NCBI GenBank assembly: GCA_035048485.1
Contig: CM068587.1
Coordinates: 55,237,501 to 55,301,500, forward strand
DNA length: 64,000 nucleotides
Source of the DNA: Pteria penguin
Taxonomy: Eukaryota > Mollusca > Bivalvia > Pterioida > Pteriidae
Direction: 5' to 3'
Positions 36,776-48,071 of the stretch are shown piece by piece. The notes beneath the pieces are model-generated. The model saw nothing but the letters and a program-made list of their open reading frames with translations. It ran no database searches and was not told the DNA's origin. The first letter of the stretch is position 1; each line of letters opens with the position of its first letter. The position numbers and the translations under genes were made by a program.

Positions 36776-37416
36776 TGTTTTTATTCGATATGATCGCATT
36801 TTCTTTCCACATATGCATTCTTTTGGCATATTGAATAAATAGATGTATTGGCACCAAATCCGATGATGACCGAGGACCGGGCCATCATGTTTCGGCGATA
36901 GACAGGTGATCGGAAAAGCCCGGGTTCGAAACTATTTAGATCCTTATTTACTTCCTGTAGAAGTCCATTAGTTGTGACGTTTTTCTAGATCCCGTATCTA
37001 TATTAAGTTTGACGTTGATCCCGAAATTTTCAAAGCGAGAGCGCAACATGGACTGCCATTAACGCTTCTCTATGAAGCATTGTCGTTTCAGTCCTGCCAG
37101 TGGCAGTTTATGTTTCAGTTCTGGCAATCTTGACTACCTTGTCGAACTCTGACACTCTTCGTCAGTTATCAGTTCATTTCCCACTGTTGTTTTGATACTG
37201 TTGATTGTTGATAAAATATTCATACAAAACATTAGTAAACCAAGATATAAGTGAAACACTACGTCCCACTGGAAAATCCCTGAAACAAAAAGTTTACACT
37301 TTAGCGTTCCGAGTATTAAGAAGTTGTTAATGTCATAGGGTCATTGTCCTACGTTTCGGTGTGCATGTTTGATAAGAAATGATGACTGAAAACGAAGTAA
37401 AGGTTAAGGTCACTAA
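36776..37416. other. No gene recognised
   Basis: Unique sequence. A lone B-box-like CCCGGGTTCGAAAC near 36920 has no convincing A box upstream. Confidence 0.4.
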
Positions 37417-37629
37417 CATAGGCGGATTTAGAAATTTTTGAAAGGGGGTTGTTGTTGCAGTCTCCCATGAATAATATTTTGCACTATTCGGTCTGGAAAA
37501 GGGCGGGGCAGGTTGCATGCCTAATATGGTCGAAAATGACCTTTTTTGTTTGGACACTTTTTTTTTGGTAAAAGTTTTCGACCAAAGTGGGGTTGCAACC
37601 CTTGCAACCCTCCTATAAATTCGCCAATG
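37417..37629. mobile_element. MITE of the CATTGGCG-ended family, copy A
   Basis: Left end CATAGGCGGATTTAGAAAT and right end TATAAATTCGCCAATG are imperfect inverted repeats. The interior matches 45138-45329 in order: GAAATTTTTGAAAGGG, CTCCCATGAATAAT, CTATTCGGTCTGGAAA, GGTCGAAAATGACCTTTT, TTTTCGACCAAA and GGTTG...CCCTCC. TGGTCGAAAATGACC and GGTAAAAGTTTTCGACCA form an internal inverted pair. Target-site duplication is not clear. No transposase. Confidence 0.78.
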
Positions 37630-40187
37630 ACCAATGTTTGTGTGTTGAATCGGAAGAACTTCATACAGGCCTAATCGAGGTCCAAATGCGGTTAGGTTTT
37701 AGGAAACACATCAAAGTCAATGTCATCGAATATCCATGTGTGAAAGGTGAAAGAAAGAGTTTCAATTGTTAATTATGCATACAAAATTAAAACATAAGTC
37801 TCTGTCTCTTTTTAAGTTCAGACAATGACGTAAAGAACAGTTTTAACTAAAAGATAAGACAAACACACATCCACAGTCTCGGGCTGCAAATGAAAGATTT
37901 GCGCTCAACAAAGGACGTACGTTTTTGTGTTGAACCCTTTGAGTACTCGTCAATACTATCCATATTTTCTTTGAATTTACATTCCTCTCGTATTAACCTT
38001 TCTTCTTTCCCTCTTACATTCCTCTCGTATTATTCTTTCTTTCCCTCTTACACGTGGGTGCTTTTGTTAATGCGATATCATACAGACATCATCTTTGGCT
38101 TGACCAGAGGGCCCTTATTTAGCCTATCTATATACGTCATCAAGAAATATAACATAGAGATCAAATACACGTTCAAAAGGGTAAATCTTTATTGGATATA
38201 AACCATCAAACCTCCTGCAATTTGAGGTAAAGAACGCATTACAAGTCTTATTGACAGTAATTTCTCATCTCCTAATTATACATATCGTGGGATTACGTTT
38301 CAACGGAATAACGATCCCGTGCAATTAGTGACCTACTGTTAAAACTTTGCCGCGTCATGACACGGGCTCCTGTGGATTCAGTGATGAACGAATATTGAAC
38401 TGTAGCCAATTTACCATCTTTAAGAAGATATTAGAAGATATTTCACACAAAAGACACGAAGAATTTGTCCCACGCGGTAACATACCACACTGGATTTAAG
38501 CTATGGCTTGTAGAGTAGTTACGCAGTGGTTGACGAATATAATTGTCAAATACACAAATCAGTGTTTACATATATTGATTCTTAATCTTGCGAGCAGGAC
38601 AGTGGTGGTAGATTACAATATACGTAATCGGACACGAGACTTTCAACTTTTTACCTCGAAAATTGGCCGCAAATGCGTCAAAACATCGACTTATGGCGAC
38701 CAATCTAAGACCGACTTTTGAATCAAGAATGTATTTAACAATGCACTTCCCTAAAGTTAAAAACTAATTAGTGAAATCTAATTATGAAGTTGTGAAAAAG
38801 ATACCGATGGATTAGGGAATAATTCTGGCGAGGCGTGTTTAGCTGACTGGAAGTTGTAAACATGGTACAATAGGATTTCAGAATCGGTAATTCCTGACTA
38901 CAGAACCCAATCGTGTTTAATTCGGTTGTTGACAGTTTCACTGACCAAATATAACGACCAGTAATGGTATTAACATACTTTTCATACAAAGACTGATTTC
39001 TGTTCTGACCAGGATATGGAAACCGATTAAGGAGCCGTGCATATGTTATAAAAATCGTACTTACTTATACTTACTTACTTACTTATAGTGTAGATAGACG
39101 GGGAGACTTACCAATATTGCGCTATTGGTCTAAATTAAAACAAATAAATGTCATATCTAGAGTAAAATATCAGGATCTCTTGACCACATTATCAGATAGA
39201 CATGCACCTATACCTTCCCTTTTGTGACAAATAAAACTTATGACAGAGATTAAAATAATTCAAAATCACTTAATATTAACTTCAAAATTATTTCTGTGTT
39301 TTAATTACTTGACTTCCCAAATGTGTACGACAAATCTAGGCATTATAAGTACCTTGATATATTCCTTAAGACCCATGTGGCCCCTGAAGTCGATATCGGT
39401 AGTTAGAGGACCACATCATCTAAGCTAGTCGATAACAAGTAATAACAGTCTATAAAACCTAATATGCCATTTTCATATTTTACACGATATATGGGGCCTC
39501 ATGCCCCGACAAATTACGTTTTTGCCGGAATTTTAATTATGACGTTAATGCTTGGATTGTTACGTCACAGTCAAATGACGCAATTTTGAGGTGCAAAACA
39601 TCATATGTCGGACATGTAATGCGAGATGGACTTAATATAAAAAGGTTTATTCAGCTTGGCACTGATACCCTCTCATCCTTCCCTAGCTAAAACGGACTTG
39701 ATACTTATATAAACATTTCCTCGCCATGCTTGTTATGTCATATGTAAATGCATGCACATCTGAAAATGACATTTAATTTAAGGTCTTGCTGAAAATGTTC
39801 TTTATTTAATTTTCCACTTCAAAGGTTTCTAAAAATTATTTACTTGTCCGCCCTTCTGTTGCTTTCTAAGTAAAGTTTATGAAATCACACAGTTATAGGA
39901 CAACAGATTTGTAACCGGTGACTGATGGTATCTTGTCGTTTATGCATACTTTTTACATTTATGAGTGTGCGTAGAAGGGAAACTTAAAAATATTCCAGAG
40001 GCTTGTTTAATCCATAATTTACTCTTATTATAAAGTAAATAAAAACCCTATTGTTTTGTAATACAAGCGATATACAGATTACATGATTTTCACTTTTTAT
40101 TATTTTTTCCTTTTGTTGTTATATGCCATTTATCCATCCATCCACCATCGATCCATTCATTCAGTCTTTATTCAATCCTATGACTGT
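37630..40187. other. No gene recognised
   Basis: Unique AT-rich sequence with a short ACTT-type tract near 39061-39087. An open frame of 103 codons (37890-38201) has no recognised domain, and composition suggests chance. Confidence 0.4.
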
Positions 40188-40430
40188 GGTCAGTGTTTAG
40201 TGGTGGACGGTAACACCACATCGGAATTTAGCTACCAATATGGTCGTGGTCAGTGGTGGAAGTTAACATAACACCGAAAGTCCACAATCTTTACGGTGGA
40301 GGTCAGTGTTAAATGGTGGTATATAACACCATACCGGGTTCCGCCACCTTTGTGTTAGTAGCCAATGCTTAGTGGTTGAGGGTAACACCACACCGGACTC
40401 CACCACCAATATGGTGGTGGTCAGTGTTTA
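40188..40430 (+). repeat. Minisatellite, unit about 53-60 bp, four units
   Basis: Units start at 40188, 40248, 40301 and 40361, each opening GGTCAGTG or a variant (GCCAATGC), then GGTGG, TAACACCA, CGGR and CCACC. A fifth partial unit begins at 40419. Unequal lengths and substitutions show an old array. Confidence 0.85.
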
Positions 40431-40504
40431 CTAATAGGAGAAACCCGCCGTCTGAGAGTAAACCGTCGATTTTCAATGACATACATGTACGTTCCATTTG
40501 ATCC

Positions 40505-40575
40505 GAGAGGAATTCGAACCAGGGCTTGATAGAAAACAGAAGCAACTGCGAGTTTCAGCGCTACGCTTTCCTTCC
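40505..40575 (-). mobile_element. Possible tRNA-like SINE head
   Basis: The minus strand has AAAGCGTAGCGCTGAAACTCG followed by CCCTGGTTCGAATTCCTC (B box GGTTCGAATTCC; plus-strand positions 40509-40520). The B box is strong, the A box weak, and no folding tRNA is evident. This is a suggestion only. Confidence 0.3.
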
Positions 40576-40599
40576 CTTCTTGGTCATACAGGGTGTTTG

Positions 40600-43500
40600 T
40601 TTTCTTGTTATGTGCACATCTTAACACTTTTTATATCAAATTTTCGACTATAAACAATTCAGTACCTAGTTATCAGAGATGTGTGTACATGTCTCTTAAA
40701 CAACAAGGGAAGGGAGTCAGCTTTCCCTTATTAAGCGAGGGCTGTCTTAATTCAACGACTGCAATTATTCATTTCAACCACTTATAACACTTATTGAAGT
40801 TCTCACACATCGCAAGCGACACTCTTATCTCAAACAATGCATACATGTGTACTTCTAGGGCGATAAAGTGCCTCTTACTTTCCCCTTAATTACTCGAGAA
40901 AATTCCGCATTTTATCTGAAAAGCCAACCTTCATAACATTTGGATATGTGCCAGGGTTCCCTTTTCCGTCATTGATTGTTTTCCTGTCGCTGCGACTCAT
41001 CATTGTAAATTTAACTAATAACAAAGGAGGAAGGAAGATAGTCGTGAGCGAATTGAGATCTATATATATATCTAACGAAAAGACGCTTTCATTTCAACTT
41101 CCTATTAAAATTTGTAATTTAATTCCCCGTTCGTTCACAACATTTCACGTGCACGACCATAACAATCGAAATACGTAGTATCGAATTCATTCTCCGACTT
41201 TCATTCTATTTTTGCGATAAAAATATCACAGCCCATTAGTAATGTTCTCACTTATAATCAAAATTGTTAGAAAAAGACACTTTTGACTTTCTAAAACAAA
41301 TTGATACATGAAATATATATTTTAAAATTGAACACTAGATTTTAATGACAGGAAATACCCTAGTACAACACTGAATTAAGCATCTCAATTTCACTTTAAG
41401 GACTTCCAAAGGGTAAAACTCAAATAATATTAGAAAAGCTCGCAGTCAATAAATCTAAAGTTGAAAAAAGAACAGTGTACTTAAAACGACGAGGAAAAAA
41501 GGCTGAATCAGGCAAATGCGGATACAATCACTTTTGTCTTTTGAATATTTTTATCACAGAAAATCATTCTAACCTTGATTAGTAGGAAGTCGAATTGTTT
41601 CATTTAATCATAGAATATCAAAGTGTATAGCTAAACAGAATTTTATTATTGAAAGGAGATGTAAATTCCTACTTCAAATACAGTACCTCCTCCTTACCTG
41701 ACTTAATGGCCAATAAATTGATAACTAAACTGTAATCAAGGGTACTTGGTCGACCCTAAATTCAGTGTCACTCTAGTGTAAATATAACTCTTGCCAAGTT
41801 TGGCCACAAATCATACGAGGAATAATGGGGCCAAACTAGAGTAGCTTATTACGGAAATTGACATTACCCCATGTGGATGTCAATATCAGTAAAACGCTTA
41901 GCAATACCGCTGAATCGCATGTTGGTATAAAAATGATGGTCTTTGTACAATATAGATGGCCGTACAGTGCAGAGTTTATATTCATTTAGTGTACGATGGA
42001 ATTGAATTTCGATCAGGAGAATGTCTTTTGATAACATATTCGTTTAAACATGAAAGACGTTTATGAATTGTATGTAAATTTCATCGCATTAATTTTCATT
42101 AAGCTGTGAATTACTTACGCATCAAGAAAGAAATGTACATTGAAGGGATGGTATGCACGTTTTTCCCTTTCTTTCTTTCTTAAGTGGTTTTTATTATTAT
42201 CAATTTTTCACTCTGTTACATTCTCACTTTGGTATGCTTACCGTACATAATAAAATCTTAATTACTTACTGATTATTCTATAACTTCTTCTCAGTATTAC
42301 GTATAAGGTGGCGACACCTGTCTGGTGCATCTTATAGATTTTGACCTATTTGACCAAAACTCCGGAAGGATTCGAATCCAGGACACTTCGATCTAATGTG
42401 GAGATCCTGAAAAGGGGGGGGGGGGTGTTTCCGGACCGAGATTCCACAAAATTAATTTCTGTTTTAAAAAGATATATTCATACAGTGCCACAATATTGGA
42501 CTGACTCTCGGAAAATTTGTATGTGAAGGGGAAACCCTTAATAACATATGTGGATCCGCGCCTGGATAAACCGGTCACTTTATCTTCATACCTAAGTATA
42601 AATTCTTCATTTTCAAATAAACCAATTAAAATGTTTTAGTATGTCTCCAAACCCATTGGCCATCAAAGTCTAGTATAAAAAATCCAAAAATTTATACGGA
42701 CCTATTAATGAAAAGAAAAAAAAAATTATCTACAGGTATATTGAATATATGTATTGGTTATTGATTTATTTTCATATTATTGAAATCACACCGTATAGGA
42801 AATGCGCAATTCCTTTGTAAATGGAAAAAAAAAAGAAAGAAGAACCCCGTGGTTCATTAAGAATGATTGTTTAACGTGATGCAAAAAGACAAAGTGCCCT
42901 GAAATAAACATATGCGTATATAATATTAAACTCTCTAACGCCGATCACACTCGTATTGTAATCCATTTATCATGCATTTGCATACCATAATTATAGTCAA
43001 CCCACGTTGTGTGAAGATCATCTACTTCATTGTTTATGGCGACCTCAAATATTTGATAAAGCATACGACTATCTATCGAATTCTTTCACACGCAAAAACC
43101 TGCATTTTGTTTACAGCGTTCAGGGTGAATTTTGATCACGTGACGTGAGTGTCAAAAGGTACATCTTTTTGTCTTACTTCAAGGCGTAAAATTTGAATTT
43201 GACAATTTCGAGGTTTTTTTTGCTTTATTACTATCTTTGGCGTATTTAACTGAATGCTTCTATTCAGTCATCTCTTTCAAACGACGTGCATTAAGCCTAG
43301 TTCCCAATAGGATTAGGGAACCGGAAGTAAAATGGGTTAGGCGTGCTTGGTTGAACAATACGATGTGCGCAATAGAGGTCGGGGGCAGGTATGCTTTTCT
43401 ATTGTCTAAATGCAAAATAAGATACTTTTTTTACCTGGTTTTGACCGCTATTAGATTGTTGGAACAGGTTTATATTCCATTCATTGAGACTAAATGGTGT

Positions 43501-45137
43501 GAAACAAAAAGCATATCAGGACGTGCCTTTTATACGAATCTTGCAGGAAACGGGTTTGATCTGGAGTCGAATTTTAATGGGGAACAGTTTACACGAACCC
43601 CCAAAATGTCATGTTACAGTGTAAAACGACTCAAAAGTTTTGTTTTTTCCTACTGAATTTCTTTCTTTTTTTTATTTTTGAGAGTGAGGGCTGTGCCTTC
43701 TTCGTATATACTTCATGTGTTGAATGTCACTGCACCGACCTGGTATAATGCAGAATTATAAATTAATCAAACAAAACTAATATCAATTTCCGTTGTATTG
43801 TCAATTATATTTACCTCTACAAAAGCTAACCTTTAAGGTAATACTTCGAACTTATTAGAATAATGAGGCATAACATGTGCAAAACTTAATTTGAGAGTTC
43901 ATGGTGCTATAAATAATGAACATCAAGTCTATAGCCATTTATGTTCAGCTATTGATAGATGTATATCAATATTAGATATCAATAACGCGATTCTTTCAAA
44001 CCACATATTATGTAAAGACGGAGTTTTAATCAGTTTTGGTTCTTAGCTTTAGAATGCCATGTGCGGAAGTCGATGTTTGGTCAGCATTGAGTTACCTTTA
44101 ATTTCATAATCTCAGAGTAGTTGATTTAAAATTTCCTACGCGAATCAATATTTAATCAAACTAATATTTCGTGTCGTTTCAAGGGTTCGAAAGACTTTGA
44201 ATGTGAATTTGACGAAGTAGAAGTATCCTTGAAGTAAAAGAGAGCAAACAAGCCACATATATGTGTCAACAATCGTTCCTCCAATAATATTTGTTTGCAC
44301 ATTTCGACTAATAAATTTGATGACGCATCTACGACTAATGATGTCATATATCTTCTACGAAAATACGGATTACCCCAAATTTGAGGTAGCGATTATGCGC
44401 CAAAGAAAATAAACCGTCAACAAGTCAACCTGACGATTGCTATTCGCTACTTCAAATTATATTTTATCTTTAAAAGTTATTAAATCGTCAATTCGTAAGG
44501 TGAATTTGCATAATAAAGACATAAAAGGTAATGAAACGTATTGCGATCACTCACAAAGCAACTGTTTTCATCATAGAGAATACATGGCACGTTTGACTCA
44601 CTTGAACCGGCATATTTCGTACGCATATTTTATAAGATAACATTCCTTTTAGAAGAAAACAGGTGTCTGGAAAACACATCCTTGAAGCACGACCTGCCAT
44701 TGCATCTGTCAACTTGATTTCTTACAAATGAGCAAAATGTAAATGGAATTTCTATTTGTAAGTCTCTTTTCATGGGCCATGATTTTCAGCATGTGTTTGG
44801 TGAGGGATCGCACGACAGCTTTATCTGACCCCAGTGTGAGGTACCTCGATTTATGGAATACACACTGGCATGCTGATAATTGATTTATTGGCAAAACTGA
44901 TAGGATATAAATCTAATGTTAACAGAAACAAAAGAAAGTGAAAGGTACATGATGAATCTGGTTAATTGGGGGTTTACAATTTTCAGTCATGGTGACTTGG
45001 AAGCTTGAGGAACATACCTTAAAGAGAACAGTACGATCCACAAACTAGGACCGAGTATATACCCCGGCATAATCAACTGACTATAGGAGTATCTACAGAT
45101 TTGACCACGTCCTTGGAGATCTAGAGACGGAGGATAG
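40600..45137. other. No gene recognised; one 139-codon open frame of doubtful status
   Basis: About 4.5 kb of AT-rich sequence. The longest open frame outside repeats in the window lies at 43237-43656 (plus strand, 139 codons). It has no signal peptide, membrane pattern or domain I recognise, and no ATG context or splice structure argues for it. A possible MITE relic spans about 42400-42567: a G run at 42413-42424 and an end ATGTGGATCCGCGCCTGG. Nothing else stands out. Confidence 0.4.
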
Positions 45138-45329
45138 CACAGGCGAATCTAGAAATTTTTGACAGGGTGGGGGGGGGGGTTGAAGCCTCCCACGAATAAT
45201 GATTTAAACTATTCGGTCTGGAAAGGGGAACTGCGACTCTAAAACTGGTCGAAAATGACCTTTTCTGGTAACATTTTCCGACAAAAAGGTGGTGGTTGTT
45301 TGTAATTCTCCCTCTAATTCCGTCAATGG
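45138..45329. mobile_element. MITE of the CATTGGCG-ended family, copy B
   Basis: Left end CACAGGCGAATCTAGAAAT and right end TAATTCCGTCAATG. It shares with 37417-37629 the ordered blocks GAAATTTTTGA, CTCCCACGAATAAT, CTATTCGGTCTGGAAA, GGTCGAAAATGACCTTTT and TTTTCCGACAAAAAGG. A G run at 45169-45179 follows the left end. It abuts the degenerate array that begins just after it. No transposase. Confidence 0.75.
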
Positions 45330-45334
45330 ATTAG

Positions 45335-46715
45335 GCTCTTAGGGATCAGTGGATAGGACCCTTGGTGAGCAGAATGAAGGGCCCTTGGGGATCATAGAAT
45401 AAGTCCCTTAGGGATCAGAGGATAGGTCCCTTGGTGAGCAGAATGAAGGGCCCTTGGGGATCATAGAATAAGTCCCTTAGGGATCAAAGGATAGGTCCCT
45501 TGGGGATCAGAGGATAGGTCCCTTGGTGAGCAGAATGTAGGGCCTTTGGGGATCAGAGAATAGGGCTCTTCGGGATCAGAGGATATGACCCTAGGGGCAG
45601 AGGATAGGGCTTTTGAAGAGAAGAGGACATGGATTTTTGGGAGCAGAGGATCAGGTCTATGGAGATCAAGATAGGAAATGTGGCTGTTGGGATAGGAGGT
45701 CACCGCTCTTAGTGGTAAGATAATATGACTCTTGGGGATCAGAGGATGGGAACCTTGGGATCAGAGAATAGGGCCTTAGAGGTCAGAGTACAAATGCATA
45801 TGAGACTTTGGGATCAGAGGATAGACGGTATTGAGGATGAGAGGATAGGACCCTCATGTATAAGAGGATTTGATATTTGGAGATCAGTAGAACTCTTTAG
45901 GATCAGAAGATAGGTCTCTTGGGTATCAGAGGATATGCTATTTTGGAGATCAGAGAATATGCTTCTTGGGGGTCAAAAGGTATGTCCTGTGGAGAAGACA
46001 GGGGTCATGGGTATCAAAGGATAGGCCTTTTGGAGATCAGGGGATAGGGCTCCTGTGGATCAAAAGGTAAGGTCCGTGGAAGTAATAAGACAGGGATCTT
46101 GGGGATTAGATGATGTCCCTTGTGGATCGGAAAAAAGAGGATCAGAGGATAGACGGTATTGAGGATGAGAGGATAGGACCCTCATGTATGAGAGGATTTG
46201 ATATTTGGAGATCAGTAAAACTCTTTGGGATCAGAAGACAGGGGTCTTGGGTATCAAAGGATAGGCCTTTGGAGATCAGGGGATAGGGCTCCTGCGGATC
46301 AAAAGGTAAGGTCCGTGGAAGTAATAAGACAGGGATCTTGGGCATTAGATGATGTCCCTTGTGGATCGGAAAAAGAGCCCTCGAAAATCAGACGACGAAA
46401 CCCTTGTGAATTAGAAGATAGATTCCTAGAAGATCTGAGGATGGGACTTTTAGATATCAGAGGTCAGGGCTTTTGGAGATCAGAAGAGAAGACCCCAGGG
46501 AATCAGAAAATAGGCCCTTGGTATCAGATGATAGGTCCCTTGAGGATCAGAAGATAGGACTCTTGGAGATCAGAGGGTAGGGCCCCTGAGGTCAGAAGAT
46601 AGGCCCTTGGGAATTAGATGATATGTTCCTTGAGTGTCAGAAGACAGGGCATTTAGAGACCAGAGGGTATGGCCCTTGAGGTCAGAAGGGAGGCCCTTGG
46701 GAATTAGATTATTTG
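45335..46715 (+). repeat. Degenerate 24-bp-class array, about 50 units, with a large internal duplication
   Basis: Variants of GGATCAGAGGATAGGTCCCT + TGGG recur at about 20-30 bp spacing. Decay and indels are heavy compared with the 56-bp and 25-bp arrays. A segment beginning GGATCAGAGGATAGACGGTA at 45811 is repeated from 46139, with the same order of odd units up to GTGGATCGGAAAAA (about 46120 and 46370). The second copy is shorter by about 90 bp. Open frames up to 110 codons are repeat products. Confidence 0.9.
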
Positions 46716-47867
46716 GGTGACATCAAAACAGGGGTAAGACAACACAATACAATACGTCCAGTACATACCTTTACAATCCGGGATCGAAGCCGGATAAAAG
46801 TGACGGACGGACAGACAACACTAACACGTCAAGTTTCGCCAAAAGATCTAACGCTTATGTTTGTGTTGTATAAGTACAAGTCTATGTTTCCAGTGGTTAT
46901 ATAAAGCTTTATTGAGGAAGTTTTTCCAGAGTAAATGTTTTCTTGATCAATATCATTTTTGAAAATTTTCATAATAGTCATCTGTCAAAAACAATGTTGC
47001 TCCCTGAAGATTTTCCCGGAAATCCACTCTTTAGTATCCACTGCTCTACTTCCACCACAACATTTTTTCACCACTTTTATAACACTACTATTACTATACT
47101 ACTATCTAACATAAATTAAAAATAACGTCTGACGTTAATACTGTTAATACCGCGTGGGAATAACCAACGATTTAGAGGCACAACCACTCACACTTTCCTG
47201 TGCCTTTATTACTGCGAAATGCTGGAAGCTTGAAGAGAGGCAATACTTTTGAATTACGTAACGTTGATACACTATCCGATTTCCGAGGTTTCAACATTTG
47301 AATTCGTTAAATTTACGGTTCACATGAAACCTTCACTGAATATTTTAAGAGAATTTACATGTACTTTTCATCAACGGTTGAAATGATGGATATGTTAGAA
47401 AAAAAATTAATGTCACTTCTTATTTTATGAGAACGTTTACCTTAACGTAATACTCCAAATGAAAAATATGTCACTTATTTTAATATATTTTTGCTACACC
47501 TTATGTATCGTCATCAAGATATCCATCATTATATCGTCAGTATCGTACCGTCACGTCACATTCGACATAACACCGTCATCGTCTCCGTCACTCTTACCTC
47601 CACTTTTCTCAGTACCGTCACATATTCGTGATTTTCTGAATGTAACTTTTTTCCGATTTGGATGGATATTTTATCCATACAGAATTTCCATTTCTTTTTC
47701 CACATGATAAAAGCCAGGAGGCGGAAAATTTGTGGAAAAGAGTGTTATTATCATTTTTTATGCATACGGAAGCGTAATCTTTTTCCTTTCATTTCCCGTA
47801 ATTTTGCACCAGTTTCCATAGAACTGTTTTTACGTCACTCGTCATACGTCATACTCGTTACATCATC
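46716..47867. other. No gene recognised
   Basis: Unique AT-rich sequence. Toward the 3' end, CGTCA-rich wording (from about 47540) foreshadows the 25-bp array. Confidence 0.4.
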
Positions 47868-48071
47868 ATGCCGTCTACTGTTGCCATCACCAATGTAATC
47901 GTCATGCTGTCACCGCCACATTGTCATGCCGCAACATTTATCGCCATGTCGTCAACATTACATTTATCGTCATATCATGCCGTCACCGTCACATTAATCG
48001 TTTTGCCGCCATCTCAATGGTCATGCCGTCACTGCCAGATAAACTTATCTCGTCACCGTCATATTAATCGG
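47868..48071 (+). repeat. Degenerate leader of the 25-bp array
   Basis: CGTCATGCCGTCACCGTCAC-like phrases recur irregularly, with ATTTATCG or ATTAATCG between them. They resemble the 25-bp unit without fixed spacing. This is probably the eroded edge of the array. Confidence 0.6.

Noticed and set aside
36905..36935. B-box-like GGGTTCGAAAC near a GC-rich stretch
   Set aside because: No A box at the expected spacing and no fold resembling a tRNA.
42360..42380. B-box-like GGATTCGAATCC
   Set aside because: This 12-bp palindrome has no convincing A box at tRNA distance and no second copy of a body in the window.
43237..43656. A 139-codon open frame as a gene
   Set aside because: It is the longest frame outside repeats but has no recognisable domain, targeting signal or neighbouring exon, and one frame of this length is not surprising in 64 kb.
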